Assembly (NCBI GenBank): GCA_021796055.1
Contig: JAJYOS010000225.1
Span: 1 to 8,587, forward strand
DNA from: Bacteroidota bacterium
GTDB lineage: Bacteria > Bacteroidota > Kryptoniia > Kryptoniales > JAKASW01
Reading direction: 5' to 3'
DNA length: 8,587 nt
Part shown: in pieces, positions 1 through 6,474 of the stretch
Numbering within the stretch: position 1 is the first letter of the stretch
How the letters are laid out: each line of letters begins with the position of its first letter
The notes under the pieces: model-generated
The model's database searches: none
Told to the model about the DNA's origin: nothing
The model's input: the letters and a program-made list of their open reading frames with translations, nothing else
Program-made: the position numbers and the translations under genes

Positions 1-535
1 CGGAGCTGTCTTTTCCATCCCACGTCATGGTCTGGTCGCCGCTCGCCATCGGTCCTTCATCGATCGTCCTAATTACTGTCCCGTTGGAGTTCAGAATGTT
101 TACCTTAACATCCGCAGCGCTGCTAGGCAGCGTAAACCCGAGCGTCGGGTTGGTCGTGCCATCATAATTGATTTGTGAGGTATTCACCTGAACCTTCTTC
201 CCGATCAATGTCGCTGCCATTGTGTTGCTGATAGACTGGGTCATGACGAGATTCGCGTTCGTCGAATTCTGGACGTTCGTGTTCAGGGTCTGCAGCTCAC
301 TTACGGAGCTGAACTGCGCCAGTTGTGCCGCCAGGGCTGTACTCTGGAGAGGATTCGTCGGATCCTGGTTCTGAAGTTCAGTCACCAACATCTGCAGAAA
401 ATCCTGCTCATTAAGCGTCTGAGAGGTGCCGGTACCCGAAGACGACTGGCTGGAGGAAGAAGAAGTAGTAGCCGTCGTTCCCGACGTAGTCGCATTTGCG
501 GTTGGCAAAGCGGACGTTATGTCATTTAGTTGCAT
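1..535 (-). CDS. flgD: FlgD, flagellar hook-capping protein (5' part only; continues past the left edge)
   Basis: FlgD forms the cap (scaffold) on the growing hook, under which FlgE subunits polymerise outside the cell. The frame opens with ATG at 533-535 and stays open for 178 codons to the window edge, so the C-terminal part and stop are missing. Residues 1-40 are a Ser/Thr/Gly-rich tail, as is usual for a secreted axial protein without a cleaved signal peptide. Residues 41-88 carry the FlgD N-terminal signature, with LNEQDFLQML, NQDPTNPLQ and LAQFSSVSELQ. LIGKKV begins near residue 110 and starts the Tudor/FnIII-like part, which ends in the visible GDQTMTWDGKD near 166-176, a typical FlgD element. 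The start is supported by an AGGTGA site correctly spaced and overlapping the fliK stop. It is the last gene visible in the operon; flgE would be a common next gene but lies outside the window. Confidence 0.95.
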   Translation of the reverse strand, partial: MQLNDITSALPTANATTSGTTATTSSSSSQSSSGTGTSQTLNEQDFLQMLVTELQNQDPTNPLQSTALAAQLAQFSSVSELQTLNTNVQNSTNANLVMTQSISNTMAATLIGKKVQVNTSQINYDGTTNPTLGFTLPSSAADVKVNILNSNGTVIRTIDEGPMASGDQTMTWDGKDSS

Positions 536-554
536 AGTTCACCTATAGTTGCAT
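527..554 (-). repeat. 9-nt direct repeat at the fliK/flgD junction
   Basis: ATGCAACTA (minus strand) occurs at 554-546 and again at 535-527. The first copy encodes the last residues of FliK (MQL, then TAG). The second is the start of FlgD (MQL, then Asn). The copies begin 19 nt apart and bracket the flgD ribosome binding site. The identity is directly visible; a duplication origin is only one possible explanation, and chance is another. Confidence 0.5.
536..544 (-). promoter_or_regulatory. Ribosome binding site of flgD
   Basis: AGGTGA occupies 544-539, leaving 3 nt before the ATG (6 nt from the AGG core). The AG of this site is also the AG of the fliK TAG stop at 543-545. A ribosome ending fliK therefore terminates on the flgD Shine-Dalgarno sequence, which suggests coupled translation. 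It is one of the two clearest ribosome binding sites in the window. Confidence 0.7.
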
Positions 555-2327
555 TTCCATGGTATTGTAGCCGAAGGTCCTTGATGTCTCGGGCGCGGCT
601 ATTGAAATCGCGGCGATACCCTGATTGCTGTAATATCTGGTCCGCTGCCTCTTCGGTTGATAACCAAACTGCTGATTTCCCGCGGGCAATTCACCACCCG
701 ATAGGTTCACTCCAAGATGAGATACCGACACACCGTTGGTTTCTAGCGCCTGCCTTATCTCAGGAACGTTTGCTTCCAGGTAAGCTCTGGCATCCGCTGT
801 CTTCACGTTGAACTGCGCGCTGATCTTACCCCCTTCGCTTGACACCTGGAGCGTAACAGATCCGAGTGATTCAGGCTCAAGCTTCATGTTTACAACCGTC
901 TTGCCTTGCTGCGACATCAGCCTGACTTCCCTAACCATGTTTTGGGCAAGCTGGAGCGCGTCTGGCTTCACAAGAGTCGTGGGCCGGTTCTGAGCCACTG
1001 CCGACAATGTCTGCTGGAATGTGGTACTCACTTTCTGCTGACCGGAAGCCGCAATATACGCCTGCGATGCATCCGCTTTCAGTAAATCCGCGGAGTCTTT
1101 ACCTGAGCCCGCGGTGCTCTGATTTCCCTGCCCCGTGGCAGTCGCCTGGATTTGTCCAATCTGAGGCTGCGTCGCGGCGGCTGACAGATTTGAACCCTGA
1201 CTCGCCGTATTCGCTTGCGGAGAAGCTGAAGCAGCTCCGGCACTTAACGAGGCGGTCGCGTTACCCTGTGTGGCGGCGGATTCAATCGTGGCCGCCGTCA
1301 TTGCGGACACCGGTGAAGCAACTGAGGCCGCTGTCACATTGCTTTGTTGAGCGGAGGCGGTCGTCCCGTTGCCTTGAGGAGACGGCACCGGCGCACCAAC
1401 ACCTTGCTGATTCGCGTTGCTGATATTAATCGTCGGTTGCTGAGGAAAACCGAGGACTTGCGCAGAGGCAGTGCCAGTAGAAGGAGCGACTGCATACCCT
1501 TGCGATACCGGCTGTGAAGGTTGCGCGGATGCGGCAAGCTTGGCCGATGCCTCTAATCTCTGAAGAATATCCTGCATAGAAACTGCGTCGCCGCCGTTCA
1601 CGCCAGCTAATATGGCGTTCAACTCCTTAAGCGCCTTAGGGTCTGGCGCACTTCCCGAGGCTATCGACAATAAATTCGCTAATTCCTTTTCGGTCGCTGG
1701 AGAAACCGCTGACTGCTCGTTCGTGCTGGCAGGATTAGCCGTGTTGCTTTCTGAGTTCGCGTTCGGCTGGGCGATATCACCGACGATCGCCGATGAACTT
1801 CCTTGCGTCGCGGAGAGTTGATTAGTCTCCACGAGCGAGGCAAGCTCTTTCTCAACCTGCGACAGCATCGCGGTCGTAATACCAGTCAAAGCGAGCTGCG
1901 GGTTGTTCGGCAGGTCTGTTTGAGTCGGCGCCATACTCGGATAAGCCGGAGCGATAGCCAAGCCTGCGAGCGAATACTGCGCCGCAGTCTGCGAATTGCT
2001 CGCGGAATCTTTTCCCTGTTTAGATTGCCCACTTCCGGATAAAATGGAGGTCAATTGCTCAAGTAATGTGACGCCTGAATTTCCGGATGAAGTCCCTGAG
2101 GAAGAAGTGGTCTGTGACAATGGATCCGCTGATTGGGCTGCGGCAGGATAGCTTTGCGCTGAAGTAGTTTGAGCGCCTCCATTGACCGTCAGTAGCGACG
2201 CCAAGATTTCCATCAACGCGTTGAATCCCAGCGCATTGACAGGGGAAGCCGAACCTGTCGGCTGCGCTCCGCCTGTCGTCGATGGACCAGAGGCGTTTGA
2301 GCCCAATATCTGGATTGCCTGCGTCAT
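543..2327 (-). CDS. fliK: FliK, flagellar hook-length control protein
   Basis: FliK is exported during hook growth, measures hook length, and makes FlhB switch export from hook to filament substrates. The 594-residue product has the expected two-part build. Residues 1 to about 455 are low-complexity and rich in Ala, Ser, Thr, Gln and Gly. The conserved hook-length control C-terminal domain follows at about 458-545, with the hallmark LEPESLG at 483-489 followed by a V-x-L-x-V strand. A roughly 45-residue tail (RQRTRYY near 561-567) ends in MEMQL. The protein is longer than the roughly 405-residue Salmonella FliK, and nearly all the excess is in the N-terminal ruler. Short amphipathic helices recur in the first 260 residues. 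Its ATG overlaps the stop of the MotE-like gene by 4 nt (ATGA) with no Shine-Dalgarno sequence, which points to translational coupling. The identity rests on the C-terminal domain and the position before flgD. Confidence 0.93.
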   Translation of the reverse strand: MTQAIQILGSNASGPSTTGGAQPTGSASPVNALGFNALMEILASLLTVNGGAQTTSAQSYPAAAQSADPLSQTTSSSGTSSGNSGVTLLEQLTSILSGSGQSKQGKDSASNSQTAAQYSLAGLAIAPAYPSMAPTQTDLPNNPQLALTGITTAMLSQVEKELASLVETNQLSATQGSSSAIVGDIAQPNANSESNTANPASTNEQSAVSPATEKELANLLSIASGSAPDPKALKELNAILAGVNGGDAVSMQDILQRLEASAKLAASAQPSQPVSQGYAVAPSTGTASAQVLGFPQQPTINISNANQQGVGAPVPSPQGNGTTASAQQSNVTAASVASPVSAMTAATIESAATQGNATASLSAGAASASPQANTASQGSNLSAAATQPQIGQIQATATGQGNQSTAGSGKDSADLLKADASQAYIAASGQQKVSTTFQQTLSAVAQNRPTTLVKPDALQLAQNMVREVRLMSQQGKTVVNMKLEPESLGSVTLQVSSEGGKISAQFNVKTADARAYLEANVPEIRQALETNGVSVSHLGVNLSGGELPAGNQQFGYQPKRQRTRYYSNQGIAAISIAAPETSRTFGYNTMEMQL

Positions 2328-2911
2328 TTGGTGGTATTAAGACTCATCATCAGTTTCGCGGCCCTGGTAGGATCAAGATCTCCAAGAATTTTTCCTGCCT
2401 GTTTCTTCTGTATTGTCGATAAAATGAAAATGATATCACGGTCGTCGAGGTTTGTCATAATTTTCGCCGCAATGGCCGGATCCATGTCGTTATAAGCAGA
2501 CGCAAGGTCCGCCTTCTTTTTGCTTTTCCAGGAATTGACTTCGCTTTGAAGCTGGGCAATCATACTACTAGCATCGGAAGTTTTCATCTGAAGTTGAGAG
2601 AGAGACCTGCTCAGAGACCTGATCGAATCGTCCCTGACCGCGATTGTATCGTTCTTGGCGGCAAGCATTTTCTTTAGCGTGATAACGGTCTCGTTCGCGC
2701 CGCTTGAAGTATCGGCTCCGGCACTCCCGCCGCTCATTCCCACAAGTCCACCCGGATTGGTTGCCGCAACTTTAGCACTGGCATTCTTCACGGTCTGCGC
2801 GTCGGATTGCCCGAACATCCACGGGTATTTTTCCGACAAAAAGTACATTCCACCGGCAATGACAGTGAACGTCACCGAGAATCCAAGGACATACGCGACT
2901 ATAGTCTTCAT
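2324..2911 (-). CDS. MotE/YlxF/FlbB-like membrane-anchored flagellar protein
   Basis: This 195-residue protein has one N-terminal membrane segment (about 5-25, VAYVLGFSVTFTVIAGGMYF). A Gly/Ser/Ala-rich linker (35-73) and a probable coiled coil (75-135) follow, then a compact C-terminal domain (138-191) with MDPAIAAKIM, LDDRDIIFILSTI and LDPTRAAKLM. The paired (M/L)(D/x)PxxAAK(I/L)M elements are typical of the MgtE-N-like domain of MotE-family proteins. Alphaproteobacterial MotE is a periplasmic partner of the motor protein MotC; spirochaete FlbB is a motor-associated collar protein; Bacillus ylxF occupies the same slot between fliJ and fliK. From this I infer a cell-envelope protein acting near the stator or the basal-body periphery, but the exact role is not readable from sequence. 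The start lies 2 nt after the fliJ stop with no convincing Shine-Dalgarno sequence, and the end overlaps fliK by 4 nt. Confidence 0.8.
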   Translation of the reverse strand: MKTIVAYVLGFSVTFTVIAGGMYFLSEKYPWMFGQSDAQTVKNASAKVAATNPGGLVGMSGGSAGADTSSGANETVITLKKMLAAKNDTIAVRDDSIRSLSRSLSQLQMKTSDASSMIAQLQSEVNSWKSKKKADLASAYNDMDPAIAAKIMTNLDDRDIIFILSTIQKKQAGKILGDLDPTRAAKLMMSLNTTK

Positions 2912-2913
2912 CT

Positions 2914-3342
2914 TCAGCCGCTAATCCTTTGGGCAAGCGCGTCGATCAACACTTGCTCCTTTTTTTCAATGTCTTTCTTGTATTCTTCAAACCTTTTTTC
3001 TCTCAGGCGTTCGATGGCTTCCTTGTCTTTCTTCACTTCCATTACTTCGTCGATTTTCTTATTCTCCGACTGAGTCAGGAGTACGATTCTCGTGTTCTCG
3101 AAATGTATCTGGCTGGAAATTTTTTGGATGTAGTCCTGGCGAAGAGCGATATCGGCGGCTCTCACTTTGCCCTCGACAGGAGAGGCCGAAACAAGTCTTT
3201 CGTGTTCGTGCTTCAGATCATCGAGACGGGCCTGCTCCTTCAGTATGTTGTTCTTGATAGTCGCAAGCTCCCGCTCCACCTTCTTTTCCTGTATCTCTTT
3301 AACTTTGATCAACGATTGCAGTCTGAATTTAAATTTTGCCAT
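2914..3342 (-). CDS. fliJ: FliJ, flagellar export ATPase stalk protein
   Basis: FliJ is the small coiled-coil protein that sits in the centre of the FliI hexamer like the F1 gamma subunit, contacts FlhA, and helps recycle export chaperones. The product has 142 residues, close to the usual 140-150. It starts with the family-typical MAKFKFRLQSLIKVKE and is then almost entirely Lys/Glu/Arg-rich helix. It reads as two antiparallel coiled-coil arms (about 10-60 and 70-135) separated by a short break around SASPVEG (52-58). It follows the fliI stop by 12 nt. The upstream sequence has AGGA at a long spacing and a GAG-rich stretch touching the ATG, so the ribosome site is mediocre. Sequence conservation is low in this family, so the call relies on the N-terminus, length, coiled-coil build and position directly after fliI. 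Confidence 0.92.
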   Translation of the reverse strand: MAKFKFRLQSLIKVKEIQEKKVERELATIKNNILKEQARLDDLKHEHERLVSASPVEGKVRAADIALRQDYIQKISSQIHFENTRIVLLTQSENKKIDEVMEVKKDKEAIERLREKRFEEYKKDIEKKEQVLIDALAQRISG

Positions 3343-3354
3343 CTCTCACATATC

Positions 3355-4698
3355 CTAGTCTTTGGTCAATTCCATTAGCCTGCTCAAGGCATCATCCAAC
3401 GTCGAAATCTCATCCATTCCCTGTCTGAGAAACTTCCTTATCGGCTCTATCATCGCGACCGCTTTGTCTATCTTCTGGCTGCTTCCCTTCACGTACGCGC
3501 CTATGTTGATAAGATCCTCGGCTTCCCGGTAGGTAGCGAGCAAATCCAGAAGATATCCGGAGGCTTTCCTGTGGTCTCTGGTCGTTACGTCGGGCATAAC
3601 GCGGGAGACGCTTTCAAGTACGTCGACGGCCGGGTAATGACCGGAGGAAGCGAGTTTCCTCGACAGCACGATATGTCCGTCGAGTATCGATCTCGCTGCG
3701 TCGGCTATCGGCTCGTTCATATCGTCGCCTTCGACAAGAACCGTGTACAGACCCGTGATGCTTCCCTTTCGGGAGTTACCGGCGCGCTCGAGGAGCCTCG
3801 GAAGTAACGCGAACACGCTTGGAGTATATCCTTTGGTAGTCGGCGGTTCGCCGATCGTCAGTCCAACTTCCCTTTGCGCCATCGCGACGCGCGTGACGGA
3901 GTCCATCATGAGGAGTACGTCGAGTCCCTTGTCTCTGAAGTATTCAGCGATCGTTGTGGCTATGAGTGAAGACTTGACGCGTATCAAAGAGGCCTGGTCG
4001 CTCGTGGCAACCACGAGAACGCTTTTCTTCAGGCCTTCTTCGCCGAGTTCTTTTTCTATAAAATCCCTTACTTCCCTGCCGCGTTCGCCAACGAGAGCGA
4101 TCACGTTCACGTCGGCGCTGGAGTTTCTGGCAATCATGCCAAGAGTGACGCTTTTGCCCACGCCGCTCCCGGCGAAGATTCCCATTCTCTGACCTTTTCC
4201 CATCGTGATGAGTGAATCGATCGAGCGGATTCCACTGGAAATCGGCTTCGTGATTCTCTTCCTCTCAAGCGGATTTGGCGGAGCGGCATATATCGAGCGC
4301 ATTTCCTCGAAATCGACCGGGCCAAGACCGTCCATAGGCCTGCCAAGACCGTCCAAAACTCTCCCCAGCAAATCCATGCCGACACCAACGGAGAATGTTT
4401 TGCCGCTAGCCACAATTTCACTTCCCGGACCGATGCTCGACGCGCTTCCCAGCACCATGGATAAAACCCTGTTGCTCCTGAAGCCAACCACTTCGGACAT
4501 ACAGAGCTCTTCACCGTCTCGTGACTTTATGCTGCACACATCGCCAAGCGAGCTTGTCGGTCCGACAGACTCTATTACCAGACCAATTACCTCCGAAACA
4601 CGACCGTTCACCTTGACAAGGTCGAGTCTCTCAAGCTGGTCGATATACTTATCGATGTGTTCCACGTAAGTGTCCGTTCCGGAAAAAGCTGCGCTCAT
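3355..4698 (-). CDS. fliI: FliI, flagellar type III export ATPase
   Basis: FliI is the cytoplasmic hexameric ATPase of the flagellar export apparatus, homologous to F1 alpha/beta, and it works with FliH and FliJ at the C-ring. The 447 residues match the usual length. After a beta-barrel N-terminal domain (about 25-100) comes the nucleotide-binding fold. Walker A is AGSGVGKS at 176-183 with Lys182. The likely catalytic Glu205 is in GERGREV. Walker B is VLLMMD ending at Asp266. The family signature GYTPSVFALLPRLLERAG spans 290-307. Arg366 in ESVSRV is at the arginine-finger position of related ATPases (position inferred by motif). EPPTTKGYTPSVF and SGHYPAVDVL are further type III ATPase signatures. 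No key residue is missing, so the enzyme should be active. The ATG overlaps the fliH TAA by one base (TAATG) without a strong Shine-Dalgarno sequence, so translation is probably coupled. Confidence 0.98.
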   Translation of the reverse strand: MSAAFSGTDTYVEHIDKYIDQLERLDLVKVNGRVSEVIGLVIESVGPTSSLGDVCSIKSRDGEELCMSEVVGFRSNRVLSMVLGSASSIGPGSEIVASGKTFSVGVGMDLLGRVLDGLGRPMDGLGPVDFEEMRSIYAAPPNPLERKRITKPISSGIRSIDSLITMGKGQRMGIFAGSGVGKSVTLGMIARNSSADVNVIALVGERGREVRDFIEKELGEEGLKKSVLVVATSDQASLIRVKSSLIATTIAEYFRDKGLDVLLMMDSVTRVAMAQREVGLTIGEPPTTKGYTPSVFALLPRLLERAGNSRKGSITGLYTVLVEGDDMNEPIADAARSILDGHIVLSRKLASSGHYPAVDVLESVSRVMPDVTTRDHRKASGYLLDLLATYREAEDLINIGAYVKGSSQKIDKAVAMIEPIRKFLRQGMDEISTLDDALSRLMELTKD

Positions 4699-5441
4699 TA
4701 TTTGGTTAAACCTAACAAGGCTTCTTCTATGAGTTCAAATTGAGTCGATACCCTCGCGTCTATATTACCGAGTTCGCTTTCGATGATACATCCTCCACGC
4801 TCAACTTTGCCGTCGGCTTCTATCACAATCTCCTTCACGGAGTCGGCATAGGCGCTCAGGTCGTTCCTGTGCTCCCTCATATATTCTTCATCGGAAGGAT
4901 TGATGTGAATCTTTATCTTCTCGACGCCGATGATTTTCTTTATCGCTTCGCGCGATTTGGCAAGGACGGCGCCTTCATCTTCCGCTATTTCTCTCGCGAC
5001 GATTCTTCTCGCTATCGCCAGAGCCAGCGTCACCACGGCTCTATCAAAATCCTGACTGAATCTTGCCACCTCGGCTGCAAACTCCCTAAGCACGGATGGG
5101 AAATTCTCGGTTACCTCTCCCACTTTGCGGTCGTATTCCGACTGGAGCGTGATGGAAGCTTCGAGCTTTCCGGCCTCAAATCCCTTTTCGTACGCTTCAG
5201 CTACCGCTTTCTTAGCCGCCTCCTGGAGCCCCGCGTCAACGTCTATCGCCACCGGCTCGCCAATCATTGGCTGGGCACTTCCGACGATATCTTCAACGTC
5301 GACTTTAACAATATTCTTCTTGTCGGCAACTATTTCTTCAATCACACTTCTGTAGTCCACGATCTTCAAATCATGAAAGCGAGAATGAAGCTTGATGACA
5401 TTCGGCTTGCCGTCCTGCACTGACTCTCTAGACAAAGACAT
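4698..5441 (-). CDS. fliH: FliH, flagellar export ATPase regulator/stator
   Basis: FliH dimers bind and restrain FliI and tether it to the C-ring and FlhA. The product has 247 residues, typical for the family. The N-terminus (PNVIKLHSRF, 13-22) resembles the N-VIK element common in non-enterobacterial FliH. A spaced glycine stretch, AYEKGFEAGKLEA (83-95), is a short version of the FliH GxxxG-type helix region. A helical stretch (110-165) follows, then the FliH/V-ATPase-E-like C-terminal domain with VERGGCIIESELGNIDARV at 213-231. No tryptophan occurs anywhere in the protein. The annotated ATG overlaps the end of fliG by 14 nt. GGAGG at 5446-5442 abuts this ATG, whereas GAGGGAG lies 8 nt upstream; a TTG two codons in (5433-5435) sits 6 nt after GGAGG and is a plausible alternative start. 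Confidence 0.94.
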   Translation of the reverse strand: MSLSRESVQDGKPNVIKLHSRFHDLKIVDYRSVIEEIVADKKNIVKVDVEDIVGSAQPMIGEPVAIDVDAGLQEAAKKAVAEAYEKGFEAGKLEASITLQSEYDRKVGEVTENFPSVLREFAAEVARFSQDFDRAVVTLALAIARRIVAREIAEDEGAVLAKSREAIKKIIGVEKIKIHINPSDEEYMREHRNDLSAYADSVKEIVIEADGKVERGGCIIESELGNIDARVSTQFELIEEALLGLTK

Positions 5442-6474
5442 CCTCCGGGCTCCCTCTTCCTCCGATTACAATCTCTTCGTTTTCTTCCAGCTGGCGGATG
5501 ACATCGACTATTCTCGTCTGCGCGGATTCCACATCCCGGAGTCTCACAGGGCCCATGAATTGGAGCTCTTCCTTGATCATCTCCGTCGCACGCTCGGACA
5601 TATTCGCGTATATCTTCTGTTTGAGTTTATCATCAGCGATCTTGAGCGCAAGGGTAAGATCTTTCTTGTCAACCTCGCGAAGTATCCGCTGTACGCTGCG
5701 GTCATCGATGTAAAGGATGTCTTCAAACATGAACATCAGGCGCTTGACCTCCGTGGCAACCTGCGGGTCACGCTGCTCGATCGCGGTCATCAGGAATTTC
5801 GCCTGCACAACGCCGACTTTGTTCAGTATAGCCGCCATCGCCTTCGCACCACCGGTCGAGGTACTGTTTTCATTTATTACCTCTTCCGCTACCTCATCCA
5901 CGACACTCTCGATTTCACCCACGAGCGAAGGCGCCACCCTTCCAAGCGTAGTGACCCTGAAAGCGACATCAGCCCGTAGATCCTCCGGGAAAGCTTCAAG
6001 CACGTCCGCTGCCAGTTCGGACGCGAGATGACTGAGGATGAGGGCAATCGTCTGGGGATGTTCCTTTTGAAGAAAGTTCGCCAACTGTCGCGGCTCCGCC
6101 TTTTTCAAGACGGAAAAGCCCCTAACAGTCGTGAGTTCCTTTACCTTCTCTATTATCTCGCCCGCCCTCATAGCACCCAGAGCCTTCTCGAGGACAGATT
6201 GGGCATAATCGAGGCCGCCTTTAACGATATACTCCTGGGCCAGGCTGAGCTGCTGGAATTCCTCCATCACTTTGTTGATTACGTTGGAATGAACTCCCTG
6301 CATGTTCGTAATCTCGACCGTAAGTCTCTCGATCTCTCCCTGGTCAAGGTGTTTGAAAATATGGGCGGCGCTCTCCACGTCGAGAGCTATCATGAGGACT
6401 GCGGCCTTCTGCCTTCCGGTCAACTGTTCAAATGTGATCTGACGGGCAACTTCTTTAGACATTTTCACCGCCAT
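5428..6474 (-). CDS. fliG: FliG, flagellar motor switch/rotor torque protein
   Basis: FliG forms the upper C-ring: its N-terminal domain binds FliF, its middle domain binds FliM, and its C-terminal domain meets the stator to produce torque. The 348 residues show all three parts. The EHPQ motif of the middle domain is at 138-141, a Gly-Gly hinge (STGGAKAM) is at 206-213, and MFMF, the equivalent of the MFVF switch motif, is at 247-250. The charged torque helix is intact: Lys278, Arg295, Glu302/Glu303 and Arg311 fall in register with Salmonella Lys264, Arg281, Asp288/Asp289 and Arg297. GPVRLRDVE is at 308-316. The ATG at 6472-6474 gives a 20-nt overlap with fliF and has no good Shine-Dalgarno sequence. 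The in-frame ATG at 6460-6462 (MSKEVARQ) has GGTG 3 nt upstream and still overlaps the fliF stop, so it may be the true start. The fliH start lies within the 3' end. Confidence 0.98.
   Translation of the reverse strand: MAVKMSKEVARQITFEQLTGRQKAAVLMIALDVESAAHIFKHLDQGEIERLTVEITNMQGVHSNVINKVMEEFQQLSLAQEYIVKGGLDYAQSVLEKALGAMRAGEIIEKVKELTTVRGFSVLKKAEPRQLANFLQKEHPQTIALILSHLASELAADVLEAFPEDLRADVAFRVTTLGRVAPSLVGEIESVVDEVAEEVINENSTSTGGAKAMAAILNKVGVVQAKFLMTAIEQRDPQVATEVKRLMFMFEDILYIDDRSVQRILREVDKKDLTLALKIADDKLKQKIYANMSERATEMIKEELQFMGPVRLRDVESAQTRIVDVIRQLEENEEIVIGGRGSPEDVFV
5442..5456 (-). promoter_or_regulatory. Purine-rich ribosome binding region of fliH, embedded in the fliG 3' end
   Basis: On the minus strand the bases before the fliH ATG hold GAGGGAG (5456-5450) and GGAGG (5446-5442). 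The first is spaced 8 nt from the ATG. The second touches the ATG but is 6 nt from the in-frame TTG at codon 3. Both lie inside fliG, where they encode its last residues. Which one is used decides whether FliH starts with MSL or two residues later. Confidence 0.5.

Noticed and set aside
323..529. Plus-strand Arg/Ser-rich 68-codon frame opposite the flgD start
   Set aside because: The arginine and serine runs are the antisense of the flgD Ser/Thr linker codons; not a gene.
1007..1423. Plus-strand open frame of 138 codons opposite fliK
   Set aside because: Long frames opposite low-complexity Ala/Ser/Thr/Gln coding sequence are expected by chance; its product looks random.
4134..4514. Minus-strand open frame of 126 codons in another frame within fliI
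   Set aside because: Lies within the FliI region that encodes Walker A and the N-terminal domain; the product is Trp/Arg/Ser-rich and structureless, a frame shadow.
4740..5423. Plus-strand open frame of 227 codons opposite fliH
   Set aside because: It is the antisense shadow of a well-supported fliH, has no ribosome site or recognisable domain, and its aromatic-rich composition is typical of an antisense reading of charged helical coding sequence.
5540..5570. FliG has Glu-Glu (302/303) where Salmonella has Asp-Asp (288/289)
   Set aside because: A conservative change that keeps the charge at the stator interface; I do not regard it as a functional oddity.
5392..5979. Plus-strand open frame of 195 codons opposite fliG
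   Set aside because: Fully antisense to the conserved fliG middle and C-terminal domains, with no family features; explained by codon usage on the real strand.
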